Shown here: in pieces, positions 46,667-58,100 of the stretch
Position numbering within the stretch: position 1 is the stretch's first letter
Layout of the letters: the number at the start of each line of letters is the position of its first letter
Assembly (NCBI GenBank): GCA_030220185.1
Contig: JASPKZ010005707.1
Coordinates: 558,001-622,000, forward strand
From: Diploptera punctata
Taxonomy: Eukaryota; Arthropoda; Insecta; Blattodea; Blaberidae
Reading direction: 5' to 3'
Length of the DNA: 64,000 nucleotides
Translations under genes and position numbers: made by a program
Notes under the pieces: model-generated
Told to the model about the DNA's origin: nothing
Database searches by the model: none
Seen by the model: only the letters and a program-made list of their open reading frames with translations

Positions 46667-46958
46667 CGTAGTGGTTAAGGCACTGAGCTACAAGCCGGAG
46701 GGTCGAGGGTTCAAGTCCAGTTGGGGTCAGGATTTTTAAACTGACCCAAACCTATGCGGCACTATGGCCCTGGGGTCGACTCAGCCTCTAACGGAAATGA
46801 GTACCAGACGCTTGTTCTGGGGTAAAGGCGGCCGTCACGCAGGGCTGACAACCCGGCTGACATAAAAAGTGCCGATTGTCTAGAAAAAGTGGGAGCCTTA
46901 ACATCCTACTAACCCAAGGGCCTCCGGGTCTGTTGTGGGATCACTTTACTTACTTACT
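46667..46958 (+). mobile_element. SINE-2, lacking the first bases, in LINE-A
   Basis: CGTAGTGGTTAAGGCACTGA through GTGGGATCACTTTACTTACT. Flanked by TACTTT. Same family as 32523-32824. Confidence 0.88.
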
Positions 46959-47004
46959 TACTTTATTCTCAAATACTCATAATCTCCTTTCCTCCCTTAA
47001 AGTA

Positions 47005-47844
47005 GTAGTAGTAGGACTTTATTAGACAAAAAGTAAGATATTTACAATATTATTTACAAATATGGGCCGCACGGGCAGTAAGCCGTACGTGTTGTTGACA
47101 GTCCGTTACAATAAAGTAATAATTGCTACTAGTGTGAAGAAAAATAAACAACAAAAAAAGCAATAACATTACAATTACATAAAGAAAACGCAATAATATT
47201 ACAATTAAATAATAACACAAGAACATTATACACTAAAACAACATTAACATTACAATTACATAAAGAAAACACAATAATATTACAATTAAATAATAACACA
47301 ATAGCATTATACACTAATTAATTTATATATAATTGTTAAGAATTAATGGTATTGCATTTTGATAACATATATTTATTCATGAATGAGTGTTGTCCTTATT
47401 TTCCGCGTTTTGTCCAGAAATTTACCGAGGTTTATCCAATTTTCTGGATTTACCAATAACTCGTAGCATGCCAGTCTTTCCCGATTTGAATTTAGAAATC
47501 TTTCCGGTAATAACTGACGTCTCCAATATTCTAAATCATTACATTTTCCTAATAGGCCCCCTATATGTATCTCATCTTCAAAGTTCCCGCACATTGGACA
47601 TATTCGGATATCGTGATCGTTGCTAATTTTTTGAAATTTCCATGTCCCTAGCCTAAATCAAGCAAGCCCTGATCTCTCCTTAAATCCTAGGTTGAGTATA
47701 TACGATTCTTTTCCCCAGACGGGTTTTAGGTCTCTTTGTAAACATAGTGAGCGTTTTCCTGTACATTCGGCGAAAGTATCTTGTTGGTTTATATCTAAGT
47801 ACCTCCTCCTTATTTTTCTGCACACGTTCTTGCGATTTTCAGTC
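47005..47844 (-). mobile_element. LINE-I 3' end with 14-bp target duplication, in LINE-A
   Basis: GTA-repeat tail, GGACTTTATTAGACAAAAAG, about two 82-bp-type units, then (reverse) a C-terminal frame ICPMCGNFEDEIHIGGLLGK ... WRRQLLPERFLN to a stop at 47373, with a cysteine-histidine knuckle. Flanked by CCTCCCTTAAAGTA at 46991-47004 and 47845-47858. Confidence 0.88.
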
Positions 47845-48334
47845 CCTCCCTTAAAGTAAGAGTCCATGTTTCGCACCCATATAATATAACTGGTAGAATA
47901 ATAGTTTTATATATTTTCAGTTTAACGTTTTTTGAAAGGAGTTGGGACATCAAGAGTCTCTGCAATGCATAATAGCACGCATTTCCAGAATTGAGCCTAG
48001 GTTTAATTTCTTTGTGCATCTCATTCCTATTTGTGATTATTGTTCCTAGGTATTTGAATTCAGCCACTTCCTCAAAATTTCCCTCATTTGTCATTAGCTG
48101 TCCATTTCCATTATATAATGAATTTCTGCGTGTGACCATATATTTAGTTTTATTGATATTTACTTCCAGTCCTAATTTCTTAGTGTTACTCAATAGTGTG
48201 TGCGTGTTGTCCTTTAGTATCTCCTTACTATCGGCCAATAATACTATATCATCAGCATAGACTAACAGCTTATTAATACCATTGAGTTGTAAGCCTTCCT
48301 CATTCTCTAAAGATTTAATGGCATGCTCTAGTGC

Positions 48335-48495
48335 ACATGGAATGTACGAGGAATAAGAAACAAAATTAATGAAGTAACAGGAGAATTATTTCAGAACAAT
48401 GTAGACATTGCACCTGTGACAAAAACAAGAAAGAAAGGACCAGGAAATTAATATTTAGGAAATTACAAACACTTTTGGTCAGGTGTAAATAAATA
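48335..48495 (+). mobile_element. Endonuclease-domain start, inverted against the adjacent LINE-A
   Basis: Forward frame TWNVRGIRNKINEVTGELFQ, NNVDIAPVTKTRKKGPGN, stop, YLGNYKHFWSGVNKY. This is the N-terminal part of an APE-type LINE endonuclease. It abuts the 5' break of the reverse LINE-A, the pattern left by 5' inversion. Confidence 0.7.
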
Positions 48496-48899
48496 CCATG
48501 AGATTTAAAAGTATAAATATTGATGTCCCCTTAAGACGTAACTGGCATCTCGCAGGGTAAGGTATCTGTTGGGGCTGCCATCTACTACTCGATATCAAGC
48601 CGTCTGCTGTATTAACCCCAACAGAAGGGCTACCACAACCGCTCTGCTGACCGTTGCTGACCTTGTTACCCCGGAGATGTATCTTCACATTTGTCTCTTG
48701 AAGAATAGGTGCATCTTCCGCGTAGTTGTACTATCCGTTGAGGTCTTCACCCGTATCCCTGAGTAGGGACTCTCGTTATACCCCGAGAGACTGGGTCCTT
48801 GACAGAACTTTGTCGCTTGAAAAAGTGACTTGATGGACAGACCAATTCTAACATGAGATCGTAAGAGACCAGCAGGTATAATCCTTAATGCTGCTGCTG
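48496..48899. other. Unassigned segment
   Basis: GC-richer DNA with a CTG run near 48888-48908 and no supported gene. GGGGCTGCCATCTACTACTC recalls 10614. Confidence 0.4.
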
Positions 48900-49094
48900 C
48901 TGCTGCTGATGATGATAATAATATTTATCGTATAAAATGTTTGTACATGGATCTAAATAGTAATTTTTAATGATTTTTAATTTACTATAATTTGTATATT
49001 ATATATAAATTTATTGTAAATCTGTACTTGTGTATTTGAGCTGGTTCAGTGGAAGATAGGCTTTATGGTCTTAACTCTACCAGAATAAATAAAA

Positions 49095-49188
<94 letters not shown>
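48900..49188 (+). mobile_element. LINE-C 3' tail with long TTA array
   Basis: TTGAGCTGGTTCAGTGGAAG ... CTTAACTCTACCAGAATAAA, then TTA triplets at 49093-49188. Confidence 0.82.
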
Positions 49189-49189
<1 letters not shown>

Positions 49190-49190
<1 letters not shown>

Positions 49191-49585
49191 TGGTGACAGA
49201 GATGGACTTTTGGAGTAGAGCTTCTAGAAATTCAAGAAGAAACAAGATTATAATTACTAAAATCAGAGAAATAATGGATGTTAAAATAGATTTTCTACAA
49301 GTTATTGAAGAAAGACGACTGAAGTGGTTTGGCCACGTAACAGGATTTTAGATTACATGATGCCTAAGGTGATATTAAATTTTGAAGCGGAGGGCAACAG
49401 AAGAAAAGGGAGACCAAAAGAACAGTAGATTCAAGGAGGTGCAGAGGAGTATGATATTGGATGTATTAACAGAGAGTGATGCAGAGAATAGAATTTATCG
49501 AGAAGTAACATTTGCAGTGGGTTGTAGGAAAACTGCTGTATTGTACAGATTTTCCTATTAACGAATGTTTTATTATTATTATTAT
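49190..49585 (+). mobile_element. LINE-D relative, C-terminal end
   Basis: TEMDFWSRASRNSRRNKI, EERRLKWFGHVTGF, stop, then worn KGRPKE and a TTA-type end near 49570. Confidence 0.75.
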
Positions 49586-49635
49586 TGTTATTAGTATTAT
49601 AAGACAAATTCGATTTTTACATTGATTTGCCTCAA

Positions 49636-49702
<67 letters not shown>

Positions 49703-49710
49703 TCTCTCTC
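49636..49710. repeat. TC microsatellite
   Basis: CT dinucleotides with one CA interruption near 49700. Confidence 0.95.
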
Positions 49711-49814
49711 TAAATAGACTGTAGCACTATAGCGAGAATACACTTTCAACCAGTACCAGGTGAAGGTACAAGGTCAAATAAGTTATTGTATGCAACAGAA
49801 ATTATTGTGACAAA

Positions 49815-50235
49815 AACTGCGAAACATGGACTCTTACTTATGGGAGGGAAGGAGATTACGTGTATTTGAGAATAAAGTTCTTAGGAAAATTTTTGGACCA
49901 AAGAGAGATGAACAGACAGGTGAATGGAGACTGCATAACAGTGAATTACATGGTCTTTATAGGAAGTCAGATATAATGAGAACAGTTAAGTCTCGTAGAC
50001 TGCGATGGGCAGGACATATGGCAGGACATATGGCACGAATGGGAATGAAAGACGTGCATGTAATCTTCTTGTAGGAAAACCAGAGGGAAAACGCCCAGTT
50101 GGTAGACCAAGAATGACGTGAGAGAATAACATTAACTATGATTTGAGGGAAGTAGATTATACAGGGGATGATTGAAAAACATTGGCTAAGGATAGGCCGT
50201 GAACCTACGGGTTCGACAGTGCCAGTGAGTTATAG
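49815..50235 (+). mobile_element. LINE-A 3' end beside the RR-2 gene
   Basis: AKHGLLL region, RRLRVFENKVLRKIFGPKRD, a 12-bp duplication (GGACATATGGCA twice near 50015), family 3' end at 50235, about 260 bp beyond the RR-2 stop codon. Confidence 0.88.
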
Positions 50236-50298
50236 TTAGTTTAAAACTTATATTTTGTGATAATAAAAAGAAAACTCAAAGGTTGGCAATAATGAGTA

Positions 50299-50398
50299 TT
50301 TATTATTAACATAACATATGATTATATGAATCTTGCAACCGTTTCACAATAAACAAATTATACTAAGATTAATTTCTTACAATTGTTTATTGTGAAAC
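50299..50398 (-). terminator. Polyadenylation signals and 3' UTR hairpin of the RR-2 gene
   Basis: AATAAA occurs on the minus strand at 50391-50386 and 50304-50299, about 106 and 193 nt after the stop codon. The first lies in the arm of an inverted repeat (50341-50359 against 50381-50398, one-base indel). The opposite arm carries AATAAA on the plus strand, so the hairpin presents a polyadenylation hexamer in both directions. Confidence 0.55.
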
Positions 50399-50496
50399 TA
50401 AACGTGTAAATGAGCATAGCATGATGTGAAATATGTACAAAGGTTATGAGATGCGATGACATAAAATGAAGGCGAATGTGCGAGCATTGATTGGTC

Positions 50497-53400
50497 TTAG
50501 TGGTGATGGTTTGAGTTGCTGTAGCTGGAAGCAGTGTACACAGGTTCCTTATGAGCAACTTCTACGTGGTGAGGAATTTCTACGGGGATTTCGATCTTCT
50601 TCACCTCGTGATGTTGTTGGTGATGATGAATAGGATGTGTAGCATGTCCAGATCTCTGCACCTGAGCGTGGAATCCGGTGTGTTTGTCAGCAGTGTAGTG
50701 AACAGTACGGGTGGTGCCGTCAGGTTCAACCAACTTGTAGTAACCTTCAACCTTGTGTCCGTCACGTTTCTCATGTTGTTCCTTGATGTCGTGAGTGTGT
50801 TCGTCCTTCACTCCATATTTGAACTCGTATTTGGGATGAGCCTAGAATAAAAGAACCGTAAACGTTTACTATAAAATATTTCTCTTACGGACAAATTTAA
50901 TTTAGACATTGAGTGAAGGAAGAAGCTGTACACGAGGCTAGAAGAGAGATTAATTTAGTTTTTATATCAAACATATTTATGTTATTCTCAATAAAATTGT
51001 GCTATATTAAGGTTACACTTATCATTTTACATTGTTCAATTTTTCTTAAAGTGCATAATTTACTTTATGAACTTATTTTATGATATTTAACAAGCAATAA
51101 ATGCTTTAAACTCTGTTTGGTGGAGCAAAAAATTACCAAAAAATAGAAAATTACAAATATATCAAACCATAATTCAGAGCATTTTAACATATGGTGCTGA
51201 AGTCTGGCAAATTCCTACCAGGGAAATGAAAAGAATTTTAAGTACAGAAAGCGTGCTATTATGCATTGCAGAGACTCTTGACTTCCCAACTCCTTTCAAA
51301 AAACGTAAAAATGAAAATATATAAAACTATTATTCTACCAGTTATATTATATGGATGCGAAACATGGACTCTTACTTTAAGGGAGGAAAGGAGATTATGA
51401 GTATTTGAGAATAAAGTACTTAGGAAAATGTTTAGACCAAAGAGAGGTGAAAGAGAGGTGAATGGAGAAAACTACACAACAATGAACTACATGGTCTTTA
51501 TAGGAAGCCAGATATAGTAACAACAGTTAAGTCCTGTAGACTGCGATGGGGAGGACATGTGGCACGAATAGGGAATGAGATACGTGCATGGAAGCTTCTT
51601 GTAGGAAAACCAGAGGGAAAACGCCCAGTTGGTAGACCAAGAATGAGGTCGGATAATAACATTGACTATGATTTGAGGGAAGTGGATTTACAGGAAATGA
51701 TTGGAAAACATTGCCTGAGGATAGGGATGTATGGAGAGCTTATGTCCGCGCGGCCATGAACCTGCGGGTTCGATAGTGCCAGTGAGTTAGTTATAGCCGC
51801 GGATTACTTCATTAAATTATATATTCCCATAGATAGGTAGATAAATGTACAAAATACACTGCCTCTATAGTAAATTGAACTGAAACATGAATATAGGAAT
51901 AATATTTAAATTGTTTTCTTAGGATAAGTTGTCTAAACTAATGCATGTTATATTTGGAAATTCTAGAGCACCTATAACATTATCTTAGTTGAGTAGATAA
52001 TTTTTCTATTCTGGTCGTTCATAGATTCAAGCACAGACAACTCATTCACATTGTGACAGTTATGACTAAGGGGGCGGATTCCTATGACATGTCATATTTT
52101 TACCAAAGCCTATATTCTAAGCTTCAAGTAAGTAAAAACATTTATATATGTCTTATTATTAAGATTAAGTGGTTTTTTATTGGGTCTTAAAAGTCATATT
52201 TCTCACTTTTTCAGATCTTTGGTCACACTTCTGCTTATTTCTATGATTAAGTCATATTTTGGTGTTTTTTAATAGCCTAGTCATCAGGCGATTGTAAATA
52301 ACCAACATTGTATCTGTATAAAAAAAATCGTCAGTTTCACAGTTCACTTGTTTGGAAGGTTTCTGTTAACAGGTAGCACACGTTTGCATTGGGCAAGAGA
52401 AGATTTAATTTTTCTTATGACAAAATTGAAAATTTATATGAGTGAACAATTAACATAGTATGGGTAAAGAATTAATTAAATTGTAAGGTCATATTTTTGT
52501 ATTTTTAAATCATATTTAAACCTTTTTTTAGGTCATAAATGCATGCATGTTTTCCATTTTTTAGGTCATAGAAATCCGCCCCTTAGTTATGACATATTGT
52601 AAACATGTCACAAATAAGGAAATTAGAAACATAATGGAAGCAGAAGAAAGCATAATTGAAAGAATTGAGGAGAAGGAATTAAAGTGGTTAGGACATGTCT
52701 TAAGAATGGAAGATGAGCTATGGCCGAAGCAACTATATGAATGGCATCCGAACAGAAAGAAGAAAAGAGGGAGACCAAGGTTAACATGGAATGAAAACAT
52801 GAAGACAGTAACGCAAGCAAGAGGACTAAGCATCGAAGATGCCCAAGACCGTAGGCTTTGGAGGTTTGGCACGGGAAGACGGCAGCAGCTGTAAAAACCC
52901 GAAGATAGATAGACAGTAAGCGTTATATGAGATTTAATTAAAATAGTAAGTAGATAAATAATTATATTTGTATGTTTAAGTTATTAATGGTAATTGGGAC
53001 GACTTCTTGAAATTAAAATAAATAATTTAATGACAAACAATAACTAAATTCTAAGTAGCTTTCTCTATTACAATAATCTTAATGTTATTTCAAAATTTGT
53101 AAAGGATTTTGAAATATTTCTAATGCACTAATTATAAATCCAGATACTTTTAAATGCTATAAAATAGATTTATTTCTCAAGTAATCATGTGTTTAATAAA
53201 AAAATAATCGTTACAATTTGCTAGTACGTACGTGGTGATGTTCTTCAATGTGGTGTTCCACGGCAGGCAGATGGTGGTGTTCCTGAGGCATTGCCATTGT
53301 CATAACAACCAGGGTGGCCAACACCACTGAGACCTGAAAGAAAGAGCAAAAATATCTGAAATCTAACACCAAAATATCCCTTCATATCTCTAATTCATTA

Positions 53401-53597
53401 TATACAAATGGAAATTCGCCACTTTTCAATTTACAACTGACACCATGGAGTTTAGGTTCACCATCGATCGATTATCCGTGTTCCCTAATACAAATCTACA
53501 AACGCAATTTACACTAAAAATGTAATAATGAACAATTTAGTAGTAATATTTATTGCGCGATAGTGCGTTTTGTCTTACTTACAGCAATGGAAACCAT
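50497..53597 (-). CDS. RR-2 cuticular protein, three exons, 153 aa
   Basis: Structural protein of the cuticle: secreted and expected to bind chitin through the extended Rebers-Riddiford (chitin_bind_4) domain. Exons on the minus strand are 53597-53583 (MVSIA), 53333-53232 (34 codons) and 50841-50497 (114 codons plus stop). Both introns are phase 0 with good borders (GCT|GTAAGT ... CTTTCAG|GTC; CAC|GTACGT ... TTCTAG|GCT). Residues 1-19 form a hydrophobic signal peptide, with likely cleavage after TMA. A His-rich linker follows (QEHHHLPAVEHHIEEHHH). The RR-2 domain spans about residues 43-104, with YEFKYGVKDEHT, a KRDGHKVEGYYKLVEPDG core and RTVHYTADKHTGFHAQV. The tail is His-rich and ends NHHH. 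In sclerotised cuticle, His side chains accept quinone cross-links (family knowledge). Intron 1 is 249 bp. Intron 2 is 2,390 bp and holds several transposon insertions. The exact gene is not identified. Confidence 0.93.
51092..51249 (+). mobile_element. LINE-D segment of a chimeric insertion (intron 2)
   Basis: Nearly identical to 18103-18262 (LQIYQTIIQSILTYGAEVW). Stops abruptly at GTACAGAAA, where LINE-A begins with no intervening bases. Confidence 0.88.
51250..51795 (+). mobile_element. LINE-A segment of a chimeric insertion (intron 2)
   Basis: Starts GCGTGCTATTATGCATTGCA and runs to the family 3' end GATAGTGCCAGTGAGTTAGT. Oriented opposite to the host gene. Confidence 0.9.
52066..52586. 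mobile_element. MITE with terminal inverted repeats (intron 2)
   Basis: 521 bp with ends CTAAGGGGGCGGATTCCTAT and (right, reversed) CTAAGGGGCGGATTTCTATG. Flanked by a TTATGA direct repeat at 52060-52065 and 52587-52592. The interior is AT-rich without an ORF, containing several TCATATTT words. Superfamily not determined. Confidence 0.85.
52593..52905 (+). mobile_element. LINE C-terminal end with GATA tail (intron 2)
   Basis: An open 101-codon frame: NKEIRNIMEAEESIIERIEE, ELKWLGHVLRMEDELWPKQL, KKKRGRPRLTWNENM, WRFGTGRRQQL-stop at 52892. Related to LINE-D. GATAGATAGA tail. Confidence 0.82.
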
Positions 53598-53713
53598 GAT
53601 TAAAAGCTCAACTTCCTACATTTCTGGGTTGTAAACCTAAATAACTATATTGTAATAAAATAACTATACTGTAATATTACATATTACAAAACGCGTGTGA
53701 GAAATAAAACCAC

Positions 53714-53746
53714 TGCCCTCTATGTATACTATTTACAATGTATATA
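53714..53746 (-). promoter_or_regulatory. Proximal core promoter of the RR-2 gene
   Basis: Reading the minus strand, a TATA-like TATATACA (53746-53739) lies 32 nt before the A of a GGGCAGTGG initiator-like site (A at 53714). This gives a 117-nt 5' UTR to the ATG at 53597. The same arrangement and UTR length recur at the paralogous exon near 3.6 kb, which supports real function. The start site itself is inferred. Confidence 0.55.
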
Positions 53747-54008
53747 CAAAAATATATCCAAAAGGTAGTGTTAATATACATTATACGAAACAAGTCACTG
53801 CATTTTAAATGAACTGAACTTTATTTGAAACAATATAAAACAATAAATACATACTTGCGGCCATGTTATCAATAATGGTCCTCAAGGCCTCCTGTTGTTT
53901 CAACTAATAAACATTGCCCACACTGTTAACGTTAGTCAATTGTTTATAATGAACGCAAATATTTCCAACAAAGATGTTATTATTTTACTATTATTTATTT
54001 TTGAAAAC

Positions 54009-54397
54009 GTCCACCGCTGTGGTCTCGGGGTAGCGTGCTGCCTTGTCACGCAGCGGGCCAGGGTTCGATCCCCGGTCGGGACAGTTTTTCTGGGTGAGGT
54101 TTTTATCGGGTTTTTTCCTCACCTGTAAGACAAATGTCAGGAAAATTTTACGGCCCAAACGGTCCCCGAAATCATATGGCCATCGCAATCATCATCATTC
54201 ATATTCATCTTAGTTAGGCTTAGGATTAGGGACTCTCCTGGCGCACCACTATCATCATCATCATCACCCATCGTATCATCGGGGCAATGTAACCCTGCCT
54301 TCAAGGCGCCCCAACCTCAGAAGTGGGTTACAAGCACGTCATGCCAGGAGAGAAACCAGGAATGCCGAAAGGCAAACCTCGGACATTTAAAAAAAAA
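54009..54397 (+). mobile_element. SINE-4a in the RR-2 upstream region
   Basis: A well-preserved copy: GTCCACCGCTGTGGTCTCGG head, B box GGGTTCGATCCCC, CAT repeats, 4a body, A run. TTGAAAAC on both sides (54001-54008, 54398-54405). It lies about 300 bp upstream of the inferred proximal start site, in the opposite orientation to the gene. Confidence 0.93.
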
Positions 54398-54545
54398 TTG
54401 AAAACACCATCAACCAAAAAATAATGTACAACGCACGTTTGTGAAGTGTCTTACAGAATCTCGGAAGTTAAAAACCTTGCTATCGCTCGGTTTTTAAACA
54501 TTTTACTCGTTTCTGTAAAAACCGCTTCCCAATTTCGCATCGTAA

Positions 54546-55111
54546 TATATTATTAATTCATGTGTTACCTGGTGGTGTATTTTCAATGCAATTTGTGTGA
54601 TAAAATATTTCTCTTTTATTAAAAATGTGACAGAATTATTTTAAAATTTAATTATATAAATGTTTGAATAAATTAATATTAAACAGTTTATTAATTCAGT
54701 TTCGACAGGTTGCTGTTACTTTTTTTGTAATAAACGCTATCAATTTGTCAAATAAATGAAACTACTTTTACACACTTAAGTGGGTCATTATGTAATTTTT
54801 TCTAAAGTTGAGAAAACCTTCACTCATTTATACAAATTTGTAAAAATGGTCTGTTTTATATGAATTACACTACTATTTTACTTTTTTTTTTAAATACTCC
54901 CTAATAATTAATTTTATCTTGATGAGTTTGGGTGTAGATTGTTAACAAACTAATATCAAACAACGCCACCCAAAGTTATGAATTACAAATACAAATTAAA
55001 ACTATTTTCAACACTTGCTGCTTAAAAATAGTTTGATATCCCTATTCGTGATCACACTATGTCCTTTTGCCAATGAAAACTCGATATTGTTTGTCCCTTC
55101 ACTTCAAAAAC
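54546..55111. other. No gene seen
   Basis: AT-rich sequence between the duplicated upstream block and the satellite. Inside the possible long first intron. Confidence 0.45.
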
Positions 55112-58100
55112 AAACACCAGAGTCCCTACAGAGGATAATTGTAATGAATCCTGTAGCCGAACACCAGAGTCCCTACACAGGATAATTGTAATGAATCCTG
55201 TAGCCGAACACCAGAGTTCCTACAGAGAATAATTGTAATGAATCCTGTAGCCGAACACCAGAGTCCCTACACAGGATAATTGTAATGAATCCTGTAGCCG
55301 AACACCAGAGTCCCTACAGAGGATAATTGTAATGAATCCTGTAGCCGAACACCAGAGTCCCTACACAGGATAATTGTAATGAATCCTGTAGCCGAACACC
55401 AGAGTTCCTACAGAGGATAATTGTAATGAATCCTGTAGCCGAACACCAGAGTCCCTACAGAGGATAATTGTAATGAATCCTGTAGCCGAACACCAGAGTC
55501 CCTACACAGGATAATTGTAATGAATCCTGTAGCCGAACACCAGAGTTCCTACAGAGGATAATTGTAATGAATCCTGTAGCCGAACACCAGAGTCCCTACA
55601 GAGGATAATTGTAATGAATCCTGTAGCCGAACACCAGAGTCCCTACACAGGATAATTGTAATGAATCCTGTAGCCGAACACCAGAGTTCCTACAGAGGAT
55701 AATTGTAATGAATCCTGTAGCCGAACACCAGAGTCCCTACAGAGGATAATTGTAATGAATCCTGTAGCCGAACACCAGAGTCCCTACACAGGATAATTGT
55801 AATGAATCCTGTAGCCGAACACCAGAGTCCCTACAGAGGATAATTGTAATGAATCCTGTAGCCGAACACCAGAGTCCCTACAGAGGATAATTGTAATGAA
55901 TCCTGTAGCCGAACACCAGAGTCCCTACACAGGATAATTGTAATGAATCCTGTAGCCGAACACCAGAGTTCCTACAGAGGATAATTGTAATGAATCCTGT
56001 AGCCGAACACCAGAGTCCCTACAGAGGATAATTGTAATGAATCCTGTAGCCGAACACCAGAGTCCCTACACAGGATAATTGTAATGAATCCTGTAGCCGA
56101 ACACCAGAGTTCCTACAGAGGATAATTGTAATGAATCCTGTAGCCGAACACCAGAGTTCCTACAGAGGATAATTGTAATGAATCCTGTAGCCGAACACCA
56201 GAGTCCCTACAGAGGATAATTGTAATGAATCCTGTAGCCGAACACCAGAGTCCCTACAGAGGATAATTGTAATGAATCCTGTAGCCGAACACCAGAGTTC
56301 CTACAGAGGATAATTGTAATGAATCATGTAGCCGAACACCAGAGTCCCTACAGAGGATAATTGTAATGAATCATGTAGCCGAACACCAGAGTCCCTACAG
56401 AGGATAATTGTAATGAATCATGTAGCCGAACACCAGAGTTCCTACAGAGGATAATTGTAATGAATCCTGTAGCCGAACACCAGAGTCCCTACACAGGATA
56501 ATTGTAATGAATCCTGTAGCCGAACACCAGAGTCCCTACAGAGGATAATTGTAATGAATCATGTAGCCGAACACCAGAGTCCCTACAGAGGATAATTGTA
56601 ATGAATCATGTAGCCGAACACCAGAGTTCCTACAGAGGATAATTGTAATGAATCATGTAGCCGAACACCAGAGTTCCTACAGAGGATAATTGTAATGAAT
56701 CCTGTAGCCGAACACCAGAGTCCCTACACAGGATAATTGTAATGAATCCTGTAGCCGAACACCAGAGTCCCTACAGAGGATAATTGTAATGAATCCTGTA
56801 GCCGAACACCAGAGTCCCTACAGAGGATAATTGTAATGAATCCTGTAGCCGAACACCAGAGTCCCTACAGAGGATAATTGTAATGAATCCTGTAGCCGAA
56901 CACCAGAGTCCCTACAGAGGATAATTGTAATGAATCCTGTAGCCGAACACCAGAGTCCCTACACAGGATAATTGTAATGAATCCTGTAGCCGAACACCAG
57001 AGTCCCTACAGAGGATAATTGTAATGAATCCTGTAGCCGAACACCAGAGTCCCTACACAGGATAATTGTAATGAATCCTGTAGCCGAACACCAGAGTCCC
57101 TACAGAGGATAATTGTAATGAATCCTGTAGCCGAACACCAGAGTCCCTACAGAGGATAATTGTAATGAATCCTGTAGCCGAACACCAGAGTCCCTACAGA
57201 GGATAATTGTAATGAATCCTGTAGCCGAACACCAGAGTCCCTACAGAGGATAATTGTAATGAATCCTGTAGCCGAACACCAGAGTCCCTACAGAGGATAA
57301 TTGTAATGAATCCTGTAGCCGAACACCAGAGTCCCTACACAGGATAATTGTAATGAATCCTGTAGCCGAACACCAGAGTCCCTACAGAGGATAATTGTAA
57401 TGAATCCTGTAGCCGAACACCAGAGTCCCTACAGAGGATAATTGTAATGAATCCTGTAGCCGAACACCAGAGTCCCTACAGAGGATAATTGTAATGAATC
57501 CTGTAGCCGAACACCAGAGTCCCTACAGAGGATAATTGTAATGAATCCTGTAGCCGAACACCAGAGTCCCTACAGAGGATAATTGTAATGAATCCTGTAG
57601 CCGAACACCAGAGTCCCTACAGAGGATAATTGTAATGAATCCTGTAGCCGAACACCAGAGTCCCTACAGAGGATAATTGTAATGAATCCTGTAGCCGAAC
57701 ACCAGAGTCCCTACACAGGATAATTGTAATGAATCCTGTAGCCGAACACCAGAGTCCCTACACAGGATAATTGTAATGAATCCTGTAGCCGAACACCAGA
57801 GTCCCTACAGAGGATAATTGTAATGAATCCTGTAGCCGAACACCAGAGTCCCTACAGAGGATAATTGTAATGAATCCTGTAGCCGAACACCAGAGTCCCT
57901 ACAGAGGATAATTGTAATGAATCCTGTAGCCGAACACCAGAGTCCCTACACAGGATAATTGTAATGAATCCTGTAGCCGAACACCAGAGTCCCTACAGAG
58001 GATAATTGTAATGAATCCTGTAGCCGAACACCAGAGTCCCTACAGAGGATAATTGTAATGAATCCTGTAGCCGAACACCAGAGTCCCTACACAGGATAAT

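Larger units (their letters stand above)
46276..48334 (-). mobile_element. LINE-A split by SINE-2 and LINE-I
   Basis: The reverse strand carries the RT (VYADDIVLLADSKEILKDN, NKTKYMVTRRNSLYNGNG, EFKYLGTIITNRNEMHKE) to the NLRVR end at 46301. Removing the inserts at 46667-46958 and 47005-47844 restores continuity. Confidence 0.9.
53548..54545. repeat. Duplicated cuticle-gene upstream block, copy 2 (with SINE)
   Basis: Homologue of 3485-4140, interrupted by a SINE-4a at 54009-54397. The empty counterpart of the insertion site is TTGAAAAC at 3988-3995. Confidence 0.85.

Noticed and set aside
50558..50850. 99-codon forward frame opposite the third RR-2 exon
   Set aside because: Antisense shadow of the conserved RR-2 coding exon.
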